Shown one piece after another: positions 14,461 through 20,722 of a stretch of 21,110 bases of DNA. The position numbers and the translations under genes are program-made. The stretch comes from Actinomycetota bacterium. Its GTDB lineage: Bacteria; Actinomycetota; Acidimicrobiia; Acidimicrobiales; AC-25. Under the pieces are notes generated by a model. That model saw only the letters and a program-made list of their open reading frames with translations, was not told the origin of the DNA and ran no database searches. The DNA is taken from positions 1 to 21,110 of the forward strand of contig VAXF01000030.1 in NCBI GenBank assembly GCA_005888395.1, in the 5' to 3' direction. Each line of letters starts with the position of its first letter. The stretch's first letter is position 1.

Positions 14461-14492
14461 TAGTATGTGACCGCATTCACAAGGAAGGGGAG
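14461..14492 (+). promoter_or_regulatory. Candidate -10 element and ribosome binding site of the bc-nuo operon
   Basis: TAGTAT (14461-14466) is a reasonable -10 hexamer; no clear -35 lies 16-18 bases upstream. A strong Shine-Dalgarno-like run, AAGGAAGGGGAG (14481-14492), stands eight bases before the GTG at 14501. The rest of the 173-base divergent region from 14328 is GC-rich with no other feature I can support. Confidence 0.4.
14465..14482. promoter_or_regulatory. Candidate Rex operator upstream of the bc-nuo operon
   Basis: ATGTGACCGCATTCACAA matches the Rex operator consensus TTGTGAANNNNTTCACAA at 12 of 14 defined positions, with perfect spacing and a perfect right half. It starts in the -10-like TAGTAT and ends 18 bases before the first gene, a position that would block transcription initiation. 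It is a better match than the site in front of rex. Confidence 0.7.
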
Positions 14493-14500
14493 CGCGTCGG

Positions 14501-14956
14501 GTGGTCGCCTTCGTGACCTCGGTGGTGATCCTGTTGATCTGCGTCGGCGTGACGCAGATCGTCGCTCGACGCCGGCCCCCCGGTACGCCGCTCACGTGGG
14601 GCGAGGCGATCGCCGCGGGCGTGTTCGTGTTCGCCACGATGCTCCTCGGCTACGCGATCGTCCCGAACCAGTGGCTGGCATGGGCCGACAACCAGCTCAA
14701 GTGGCGGGCCGACGCCATCGGCATCCCCACGCCCTGGGGCACGATCTTCAAGCACGGGATCACGTTCTTCGGTCGCGGGAAGATCACCGTCACCAAGCAG
14801 GCGGTCCGCGACGTCATCGTCACCGTCATCTACGTCGTGGTGGTGGGGATGCACGTCGCGCTGTGGGCGCAGTGGCAGAAGCGCGGCAAGAAGACCGACG
14901 AGGCCGAGGCGATCACGTCGTCCGCGTATGGTCGCCCGCTGGTCAGGAGGGTGTGA
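14501..14956 (+). CDS. Unknown membrane protein, first gene of the bc-nuo operon (3 TM)
   Basis: I do not recognise this 151-residue protein. Three hydrophobic helices are visible: about 3-22 (AFVTSVVILLICVGVTQIVA), 34-53 (GEAIAAGVFVFATMLLGYAI) and 102-123 (VRDVIVTVIYVVVVGMHVALWA). The loop between the second and third helix is amphipathic (NQWLAWADNQLKWRADAIGI) and could lie along the membrane. The last 28 residues are charged (WQKRGKKTDEAEA). No haem or metal motif is present. GTG 14501 is fixed by a strong Shine-Dalgarno. The stop overlaps the ferredoxin start by one base (TGATG). Its leading position suggests a small structural or assembly subunit of the quinol:cytochrome c reductase. Confidence 0.8.
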   Translation: MVAFVTSVVILLICVGVTQIVARRRPPGTPLTWGEAIAAGVFVFATMLLGYAIVPNQWLAWADNQLKWRADAIGIPTPWGTIFKHGITFFGRGKITVTKQAVRDVIVTVIYVVVVGMHVALWAQWQKRGKKTDEAEAITSSAYGRPLVRRV

Positions 14957-15372
14957 TGGCGAAGAGCGATGCCAATCCGCCGATGCCCGAGTTCGCCGAC
15001 GACTACGTCCTCGAGGAGGTCACGCCCGACGAGCTCGGCAAGTCGGTGAAGCCGAAGCAGTTCCTCAACATCGACCAGTCCGAGTGCATCATGTGCGAGG
15101 GCTGCGTCGACATCTGCCCGTGGAAGTGCATCCACATGCTGTCACCCGACGCCGTCGCCGAGGCGGTCAACACGGGCGTGCCGGGCATCGACCCCGACGA
15201 CCACGTGATCTTCGTCGTCGACGAGGACGTGTGCACGCGGTGCGCCCTCTGCGTCGACCGCTGCCCGACCGGGGTGATCATCCTCGGCAAGGCCGGCGTC
15301 CAGGGTCGCAACGAGGGCGATCCCCATCAGCGCGACAGCAACCACGGCTACGCCTACGGCATGCGGTTCTGA
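14956..15372 (+). CDS. Dicluster 4Fe-4S ferredoxin within the bc operon
   Basis: Cytoplasmic iron-sulfur protein of 138 residues with no signal peptide or TM. It binds two [4Fe-4S] clusters, from C44-x2-C47-x2-C50-x3-C54-P (CIMCEGCVDICPWKC, with an extra Cys58) and C93-x2-C96-x2-C99-x3-C103-P (CTRCALCVDRCPTG). The 38 residues between the clusters are longer than in typical small bacterial ferredoxins. An acidic N-terminal tail of about 40 residues and a His/Tyr/Gly tail (HQRDSNHGYAYGMRF) flank the fold. The start is well supported by AGGAGGG before the ATG. The ATG overlaps the upstream stop, and cytochrome b follows nine bases after. It resembles NuoI in cluster pattern, but the genomic position argues for a reductase-associated protein. 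Confidence 0.92.
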   Translation: MAKSDANPPMPEFADDYVLEEVTPDELGKSVKPKQFLNIDQSECIMCEGCVDICPWKCIHMLSPDAVAEAVNTGVPGIDPDDHVIFVVDEDVCTRCALCVDRCPTGVIILGKAGVQGRNEGDPHQRDSNHGYAYGMRF

Positions 15373-15381
15373 GGAGCGGGA

Positions 15382-16179
15382 ATGGCGAGGCGCGGTAACG
15401 GGAACGGCAACGGGCACGGGCGCAAGACGCCTGGCGAGCGGCTGGTAGAGGTCGGCGATCAGATCCGCGGGTCGCAGGTCTGGACGTCGATCTTTCGTCC
15501 GGGCTCGATCTTCCGGAGGGGTTACACCGACAGCCCCAGGAACCGCTCCTACGTGATCATGAACAGCGTGCTGTACCACCTTCACCCGGTGAAGGTGAAG
15601 CGCCACGCGGTACGCGTGAGCTACACGCTCTGCCTCGGCGGCCTGTCGTTCTTCCTCTTCATCCTGCTCACGGTCACCGGCATCTTCCTGATGTTCTTCT
15701 ACCGGCCGACCGAGGCCCAGGCCTGGAACGACATCCGCACCCTGCACACCGCAGTCACCTTCGGGCTCCTCGTGCGCAACATGCACCGGTGGGCCGCCCA
15801 CCTCATGGTGATCACGGTGTTTCTGCACATGGCGCGGGTCTTCTACCACGGCGCCTACAAGCCGCCGCGCGAGTTCAACTGGGTGATCGGCGTCATCCTG
15901 CTGCTGCTCACGCTGCTGCTCTCGTTCACCGGCTACCTGCTGCCCTGGGACCAGCTCGCGCTGTGGGCCGTCACCGTCGGCACGAACATGATGGGGTACA
16001 CGCCCGTCTTCGGACCGCAGGTGCGGTTCGTGCTCCTGGGCAGCAAGGAGATCAGCGGCGAGACGCTGCTGCGGTGGTACGTGCTGCACGTGCTGATGTT
16101 CCCGTTCGTGATCGTGATCTTCATGGCCGTCCACTTCTGGCGCGTCCGCAAGGACGGCGGCCTCTCCGGGCCCCTGTAG
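15382..16179 (+). CDS. Cytochrome b6-type subunit (N-terminal half of cytochrome b)
   Basis: Quinol-oxidising core of the bc complex, 265 residues and four TM helices. Haem b ligands: H135 and H149 in the second helix (NMHRWAAH to FLHMARV), H236 and H251 in the fourth (WYVLHVLM to AVHFWRV). Spacings of 14 and 15 are those of cytochrome b6, not of mitochondrial cytochrome b. The TM1 start LCLGGLSFF has Cys84 where b6 has the Cys that binds haem c_n covalently. FYRPTEA, YLLPWDQ and the terminal RKDGGLSGPL are also b6-like. The N-terminus is a Gly/Asn/Arg-rich tail of about 20 residues. ATG 15382 has GAGGAGCGG upstream. The C-terminal half is a separate gene, unlike the fused QcrB of most actinobacteria. 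Confidence 0.95.
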   Translation: MARRGNGNGNGHGRKTPGERLVEVGDQIRGSQVWTSIFRPGSIFRRGYTDSPRNRSYVIMNSVLYHLHPVKVKRHAVRVSYTLCLGGLSFFLFILLTVTGIFLMFFYRPTEAQAWNDIRTLHTAVTFGLLVRNMHRWAAHLMVITVFLHMARVFYHGAYKPPREFNWVIGVILLLLTLLLSFTGYLLPWDQLALWAVTVGTNMMGYTPVFGPQVRFVLLGSKEISGETLLRWYVLHVLMFPFVIVIFMAVHFWRVRKDGGLSGPL

Positions 16180-16195
16180 AGGAGGTGCTGGCCCA

Positions 16196-17047
16196 GTGAC
16201 CGACGTCCCCGAGCACCTGCTGCGGCGAGCCCGTGAGCGCCGCGAGGCGTTGGGTGGCGACGCGCCTCCGCCGGCTGCGGGCGGTGGCGGCGAAGCGCCG
16301 CCCGAAGAGCCTCCGGCGGCCGCAGCGGCACCTCCCCCGCCCGACGACGACGGCAGCAAGATCCCTGCCCACCTGCTCGCCCGCAGCGCCGCGCGGCGCG
16401 AGGCCGCGGCGGGTGGCGGCGGCGGAGAAGGCGGAGACGCCGGTGGGGAAGGGGGCGGCGAGGCCCGTCAGCCGGCGGCGGCGACGGCCGCGGCCGCCAC
16501 CGCGGTGGCCACCGCGCCCGCTGCGGCGCGGATGACCGGGCCGGAGGGCCACACCCAGCGGCTCCTCACGGTGGTCAAGGCCGGCTCCATCCAGGACGTC
16601 AAGGCCGCACCCACCGACAAGGTGCACGTGTGGCCGCACCTCCTCGTCGGCGAGTTCGTGGCGTCCCTGTTCATGACCGCGTTCCTGCTCGTCTTCTCCA
16701 CCCTCGTCGACGCGCCGCTCCGCGCTCTGCGCAACTACAACCTCACGCCGAACCCCTCGAAGGCGCCCTGGTACTTCCTCGGCCTGCAGGAGCTGCTCAC
16801 GATGTTCCACCCGATGGTCGCCGGCGTGACCATCCCCGGAGTCGCCCTCGGACTGCTGGCCGCGGCGCCCTACGTCGACAAGAACCCGAGCCACAAGCCG
16901 GAGGATCGCAAGTTCGCCATCACGATGATGCTCATGTTCATGATGTTCTGGGCCGTGCTCGTGATCATCGGCTCGTTCTTCCGGGGCCCCGGCTTCAACT
17001 TCGTTCTCCCCTGGAAGAGCGGGGTCCACGACATCTTCGATCTGTGA
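16196..17047 (+). CDS. Cytochrome bc subunit IV-like protein (C-terminal half of cytochrome b) with a 115-residue disordered N-terminal extension
   Basis: Membrane subunit that completes the quinol-oxidation pocket, 283 residues. Residues 4-19 (VPEHLLRRARERREAL) and 56-70 (IPAHLLARSAARREA) are two copies of a motif also present in the divergent cytochrome c. Between and after them are Gly/Ala/Pro/Glu-rich segments up to about 115. Three TM helices follow (about 148-170, 203-225, 241-262). The pocket motif PEWY reads APWY (190-193, KAPWYFLGLQELL), so the usual Glu is missing; Glu199 is the nearest acidic residue. GTG 16196 is preceded by GGAGGTG. The core matches b6f subunit IV in size, and the extension nearly doubles it. 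The window has no separate full-length cytochrome b. Confidence 0.92.
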   Translation: MTDVPEHLLRRARERREALGGDAPPPAAGGGGEAPPEEPPAAAAAPPPPDDDGSKIPAHLLARSAARREAAAGGGGGEGGDAGGEGGGEARQPAAATAAAATAVATAPAAARMTGPEGHTQRLLTVVKAGSIQDVKAAPTDKVHVWPHLLVGEFVASLFMTAFLLVFSTLVDAPLRALRNYNLTPNPSKAPWYFLGLQELLTMFHPMVAGVTIPGVALGLLAAAPYVDKNPSHKPEDRKFAITMMLMFMMFWAVLVIIGSFFRGPGFNFVLPWKSGVHDIFDL

Positions 17048-17049
17048 TT

Positions 17050-17077
17050 CGTCCTCACTCGCTTCGCTCGGAGGACG
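17050..17077 (+). promoter_or_regulatory. Hairpin before the Rieske gene, 3' arm overlapping its ribosome binding site
   Basis: CGTCCTC (17050-17056) pairs with GAGGACG (17071-17077) around a loop holding the CTCGCTTCGCTCG repeat (17058-17070). The 3' arm overlaps the ribosome binding site GGAGG (17070-17074) and ends four bases before the ATG at 17082. This 34-base gap is unusual in an operon where neighbouring genes mostly abut or overlap. Confidence 0.5.
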
Positions 17078-17081
17078 GCTG

Positions 17082-17957
17082 ATGTCCGCCGGAACCGTCG
17101 TTGCCATTGCTGTGCCGGTCGTCGTCCTGATGCTGGTCACGGTCGGGCTCACGACCGCGGCGCGGCGCGATCGCCGGACGGCGGTCGGTGAGCTCACGCG
17201 CGAGACGCGCCGGCGTGACCGCGACGCGCCAGACGAGGCGGAGCCGGCGATGGCCGCGCGTCTCACCGGTCGCGAGGTCGAGCGCGCCGCCGTGCTCGAG
17301 CGTGAACACGAACGGGCCGTGGTGCTGGCCCCGCCGCCCGCACCCCCGGCGCGCCGGGTGCCGCTCGACCCCGAGACGCTGGGCGTCACCCGGCGCCAGT
17401 TCCTCAACCGCGGCATCGTCCAGCTCTTCGGCATCGGCCTCGGTGCGTTCGGCGCGGCCACGATCGCGTTCCTGTGGCCGAGCGCGACCGGCGGCTTCGG
17501 CTCCAAGATCGTGCTGCCCGACTCGCTCGACGACATCCTGAGTCAGATCCGCGACAAGCGGGAGCCGTACTACTACGCGCCGGGTCGCGTGTACGTGAAC
17601 CCGTACCCGAAGGACGCGCTCGGGAAGGCGAAGAAGGTCTACATGGGCGGCGTGCTCGACGGCATGGACGCCGGCGTCGTCGCCCTCTACCAGAAGTGCG
17701 TGCATCTCGGTTGTCGAGTGCCGTGGTGCAAGGTGTCGCAGTGGTTCGAGTGCCCGTGCCACGGCTCGAAGTACAACCGGGTGGGCGAGAAAAAGGGTGG
17801 CCCTGCACCGCGCGGCCTCGACCGGTTCCCGGTCAAGATCGAAGGCGGCAAGGTCAACGTCGACACCGGCACCATCATCCTGGGGCCGCCGATCGGCACC
17901 AACACCACCGGGCAGGAGGCGGAAGGGCCGCACTGCGTCTCGATCGGCAACGGGTGA
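17082..17957 (+). CDS. Rieske [2Fe-2S] iron-sulfur subunit of the bc complex
   Basis: Takes the first electron from quinol at the outer face of the membrane, 291 residues. It has an N-terminal TM helix (3-25), about 75 charged cytoplasmic residues rich in Arg and Glu, and a twin-arginine-like RRQFLNR (104-110) leading into a second TM (about 111-131). The extracytoplasmic Rieske fold follows. Cluster ligands are C206 and H208 in CVHLGC and C224 and H227 in CPCHGS; C211 and C226 form the usual disulfide. A Cys at 216 is extra. The multi-TM N-terminus resembles actinobacterial QcrA. Its stop overlaps the next ATG by one base. Confidence 0.95.
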   Translation: MSAGTVVAIAVPVVVLMLVTVGLTTAARRDRRTAVGELTRETRRRDRDAPDEAEPAMAARLTGREVERAAVLEREHERAVVLAPPPAPPARRVPLDPETLGVTRRQFLNRGIVQLFGIGLGAFGAATIAFLWPSATGGFGSKIVLPDSLDDILSQIRDKREPYYYAPGRVYVNPYPKDALGKAKKVYMGGVLDGMDAGVVALYQKCVHLGCRVPWCKVSQWFECPCHGSKYNRVGEKKGGPAPRGLDRFPVKIEGGKVNVDTGTIILGPPIGTNTTGQEAEGPHCVSIGNG

Positions 17958-18994
17958 TGGTGGTCGCCGCGTCGACCCAGCGCACGCTGGGCCTGGCCAT
18001 CGTGTCCGTGCTGTTCGGCGGCTGGCTCATCTACGTCCTCGTCGCCAACCTCCGGAGTGGGCATCCGCCCGGGTCCGAGATCGAGACGGCGCCCAACCGG
18101 CGGCCCTACTTCGACGACGACCAGCTCGAGGGGCCGCGTCTCGACCGCATGCTGTCGTGGGGTTTGATCAGCCTGGCCTTCATCGCCGTGTTCCTGCCGA
18201 TCTACTGGCTGCGCGAGCCGGGCCGGCAGAAGAACGCCATCGTCGGCTTCCGGCAGCGCGCCGCCAAGCGCGGGGCCGAGCTGTTCCAGTCGGCGTCGGC
18301 CCCGGTGCCACCCGGCCACCTGAGCTTCGGCTGCGCCGACTGCCACGGCAACAAGGGCCAGGGCGGCGTCACCAACTTCACCCTCACCGATCCGAAGGAC
18401 CCGACGAAGGTTCGCATCGTGCAGTGGCAGGTCCCCGCGCTCAACACGGTGCTCCTGCGCTTCACCGAGGACCCGAAGATGTGCAACGACCCGCTCCAGG
18501 CGGGACCGCAGTGCGAGGTGACACAGATCATCACCTACGGACGGCCGGGCACGCCGATGCCCCCGTGGGGTGTCAACGGCGGTGGACCGATGAACGACCA
18601 GCAGATCTCCGACCTCGTCGCGTTCATCCGCACCATCAAGATCGGCTCGAAGCAGGCCAAGGCCGACGACGCCAAGCTCGGCGCCACCGACGGGCACGCG
18701 CTGTTCGACGCGTTCTGCGCGCGGTGTCACACCAAGGGCTGGTCCTACCGGGCGTCGTACGCGGAGCCCGGCGCGGTCGACGGCGGTGGCGCCTTCGGGC
18801 CCAACCTGACCGACGGTGACGAGATCCGGCAGTTCTCCGACCCGTCCAAGCAGGTCTTATTCATCACCACCGGCTCCGACTACCAGAAGCTCTACGGGGC
18901 GCGCGGCATCGGGTCGGGCCGCATGCCCGGCTTCGGCGGGATGCTCAGCGCGGCGCAGATCAAGGCCATCGTCGACTACGAGCGGAGCCTGTGA
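17957..18994 (+). CDS. Dihaem cytochrome c subunit of the bc complex (QcrC-like)
   Basis: Passes electrons from the Rieske protein towards the terminal oxidase, 345 residues. Two TM helices come first (about 8-30 and 66-85), with a 35-residue cytoplasmic loop between, then two cytochrome c domains outside: haem 1 CADCH (126-130) with Met201 in GTPMPPWG, haem 2 CARCH (254-258) with Met323 in GRMPGFGG. Fused dihaem cytochromes of this kind are known in actinobacterial bc complexes without a soluble cytochrome c, where QcrC has a C-terminal anchor; here the anchors are N-terminal. ATG 17957 overlaps the Rieske stop; no better start exists in frame. Three further Cys are scattered (C176, C186, and none in a CxxCH). 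Confidence 0.94.
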   Translation: MVVAASTQRTLGLAIVSVLFGGWLIYVLVANLRSGHPPGSEIETAPNRRPYFDDDQLEGPRLDRMLSWGLISLAFIAVFLPIYWLREPGRQKNAIVGFRQRAAKRGAELFQSASAPVPPGHLSFGCADCHGNKGQGGVTNFTLTDPKDPTKVRIVQWQVPALNTVLLRFTEDPKMCNDPLQAGPQCEVTQIITYGRPGTPMPPWGVNGGGPMNDQQISDLVAFIRTIKIGSKQAKADDAKLGATDGHALFDAFCARCHTKGWSYRASYAEPGAVDGGGAFGPNLTDGDEIRQFSDPSKQVLFITTGSDYQKLYGARGIGSGRMPGFGGMLSAAQIKAIVDYERSL

Positions 18995-19710
18995 TGCACG
19001 TCCTGGCCGCGCTCACCTGGGACCCGCAGATCCGCGGCGCGGTCGTCCTCGGCACCGCGATCCTCATCCTGTGCGGGTCCGTCTACCTGCTGCTCGCCAC
19101 CAACCTCGGCGCCCGCCTCGGGTTCCTCGTCGCTGTCGCCGGACTCACCGGTTGGCTCACCGTGCTCGCGCTCGTCTGGGCGGTCTACGGGAAGGGCGAC
19201 ACCGGCCCCGAGCCGACGTGGAAGGTGCAGACCGTCGTGAGCGGCACCCTCGGCCTGACGGCGCGGCCGCCTCTCGACCGCTTCCCGGGCGGGTGGAAGA
19301 AGCTCGCCTCCGACTCTCCCGCGCGCGGCGAGGCCGAGGCCGTGGTCGACGCGGAGCTCACCAAGGGCCCGTCGGCGCAGACGCTCGGGTTCTCCAGCAC
19401 GACCGACTACGTGCCCCTCGTGGGCTACGAGAAGGGCGGCCAGAAGTACGAGTTCTTCCGTCACCGCCCCCACTACGCCGTGATCCAGGTGCAGGGTGCG
19501 GTCGCCCAGCAGGCCAAGACCGGTGGCGCGCCGCCGAAGCCTGAGGCTGACGCGACCAAGCCGGTAGTGACGATCCTGCTGATCCGCGACCTCGGCTCGC
19601 TGCGCCTGCCCTCGGCGGTCATCTCATTCGCGTCGTTCATCATCTTCGCGGTGACGATCTACGTCCTCCATCGCCGCGACAAGGTCGCGATGGCGGCACG
19701 GGCGGCCTGA
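18994..19710 (+). CDS. Unknown membrane protein between the bc and nuo genes
   Basis: Not recognised. 238 residues with two N-terminal TM helices (about 14-35 and 43-65), an extracytoplasmic or cytoplasmic domain of about 140 residues with no Cys, and a third TM (about 207-226) followed by a basic tail (HRRDKVAMAARAA). The domain includes the conserved-looking aromatic segment YEFFRHRPHYAVIQVQGAV and an Ala/Pro/Lys stretch. No haem, metal or quinone motif is seen. The start ATG overlaps the cytochrome c stop, and nuoA starts two bases after its stop, so it is translated with the respiratory subunits. An accessory or bridging subunit is possible, but only from position. Confidence 0.8.
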   Translation: MHVLAALTWDPQIRGAVVLGTAILILCGSVYLLLATNLGARLGFLVAVAGLTGWLTVLALVWAVYGKGDTGPEPTWKVQTVVSGTLGLTARPPLDRFPGGWKKLASDSPARGEAEAVVDAELTKGPSAQTLGFSSTTDYVPLVGYEKGGQKYEFFRHRPHYAVIQVQGAVAQQAKTGGAPPKPEADATKPVVTILLIRDLGSLRLPSAVISFASFIIFAVTIYVLHRRDKVAMAARAA

Positions 19711-19712
19711 CC

Positions 19713-20177
19713 GTGGCCGACTACTTTCCGATCGCCACCCTGCTCGTGGTGGCGGCGCTGTTCTCGGGCTTGTCGTTCTTCGCGTCACGCATGCTCGGCC
19801 CGCGCCGGCCGACGACGGCGAAGTCCGCTCCCTACGAGTGCGGCATCGTGCCCGAGCACGAGCCGCCGCAGCGCTTCCCCGTGCGCTTCTACCTCGTGGC
19901 GATGATCTTCATCATCTTCGACATCGAGATCATCTTCATCTACCCCTGGGCGGTCGTGTACCGGCGCCTCGGTGGGTTCGGGCTGCTGGAGATGATCCTG
20001 TTCGCGGTCGCCGTCTTCGTCGCCTTCGTGTACCTCATCAGCCACGGCGCGCTCGACTGGGGCCCGGTCTCGGCGCGCAGACCGGTGGGGGCGTCGCCTT
20101 GGGTGCGGACGACGGAGACGACGATCCGGCGCGTGGGGCGCGGCGGAGAGCACGGTGGAGAGGACGCGGCGGCATAG
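19713..20177 (+). CDS. nuoA: NADH-quinone oxidoreductase subunit A
   Basis: Small membrane subunit of complex I near the quinone site, 154 residues with three TM helices. Family marks: YECG (41-44), RFYLVAMIFIIFDIEIIFIYPWA (58-80) with conserved acidic residues, and the third helix LLEMILFAVAVFVAFVYLI. The C-terminal 35 residues (Arg/Gly/Glu-rich) are longer than usual for NuoA. Start is the GTG at 19713, two bases after the upstream stop. It opens a nuo operon that continues beyond the window, with no separate promoter apparent. Confidence 0.97.
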   Translation: MADYFPIATLLVVAALFSGLSFFASRMLGPRRPTTAKSAPYECGIVPEHEPPQRFPVRFYLVAMIFIIFDIEIIFIYPWAVVYRRLGGFGLLEMILFAVAVFVAFVYLISHGALDWGPVSARRPVGASPWVRTTETTIRRVGRGGEHGGEDAAA

Positions 20178-20179
20178 TC

Positions 20180-20722
20180 ATGGGACTCGACGACTTCCAG
20201 CACAACTTCCTGACGGGCAACCTCGAGAACCTCGTCAAGTGGGCGCGTCGCAACAGCATGTGGCCCGCCACGTTCGGCCTGGCCTGCTGCGCCATCGAGA
20301 TGATGGCCACGGGGGCGGCGCACTACGACCTGAGCCGGTTCGGGATGGAGATCTTCCGGGCGTCGCCGCGGCAGGCCGACCTGATGATCGTGGCCGGGCG
20401 GGTGTCGCAGAAGATGGCGCCGGTCCTGCGCCAGATCTACGACCAGATGGCGGAGCCCAAGTGGGTGCTGTCGATGGGGGTCTGTGCGTCCACCGGCGGG
20501 ATGTTCAACAACTACGCCATCGTCCAGGGCGTCGACCAGGTGGTGCCTGTCGACGTCTACGCCCCCGGCTGCCCGCCCGGGCCCGAGACGCTCATCCACG
20601 CCATCCTCACGCTGCACGAGCTGGTGCGCACCGGCGAGATCACGCGCCGGCGCGACGCCACCGGCGCCGGCGCCGGGGTCCAGGCCGAGCCGCTCACGTT
20701 CGCCATCGGTGCCGACCGGTGA
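20180..20722 (+). CDS. nuoB: NADH-quinone oxidoreductase subunit B
   Basis: Peripheral-arm subunit that carries cluster N2, which reduces quinone; 180 residues. The four N2 cysteines are visible: C36 and C37 in GLACCAIEMM, C102 in GVCASTGG and C131 in YAPGCPPGPE. Flanking conserved stretches are WPATFGLACC, RASPRQADLMIVAGRV and QIYDQMAEPKWVLSMG. The ATG at 20180 is two bases after nuoA, and the upstream frame is not NuoB-like. It overlaps nuoC by four bases. Confidence 0.98.
   Translation: MGLDDFQHNFLTGNLENLVKWARRNSMWPATFGLACCAIEMMATGAAHYDLSRFGMEIFRASPRQADLMIVAGRVSQKMAPVLRQIYDQMAEPKWVLSMGVCASTGGMFNNYAIVQGVDQVVPVDVYAPGCPPGPETLIHAILTLHELVRTGEITRRRDATGAGAGVQAEPLTFAIGADR

Noticed and set aside
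14328..14480. N-terminal extension of the cytochrome c frame up to 14480
   Set aside because: The extension would cross the Rex-like site and promoter region, and its residues are not motif-like. The paralogous start at 16196 supports the GTG at 14327.
14956..15372. Ferredoxin read as complex I subunit NuoI
   Set aside because: The cluster spacing pattern is similar, but the gap between clusters and the tails differ from NuoI, and nuoI is normally located after nuoH, far downstream of nuoA-B-C.
16259..16540. Gly/Ala/Pro-rich run in subunit IV as a sequencing artefact or tandem repeat array
   Set aside because: The frame stays open with mixed codons, and the run contains a second copy of the HLLxR motif, so it reads as a true disordered linker and not as a simple repeat.
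16121..17536. Minus-strand open frame of 471 codons across subunit IV and the Rieske gene
   Set aside because: Antisense to two clear genes and shows only low-complexity Ser/Arg/Glu runs.
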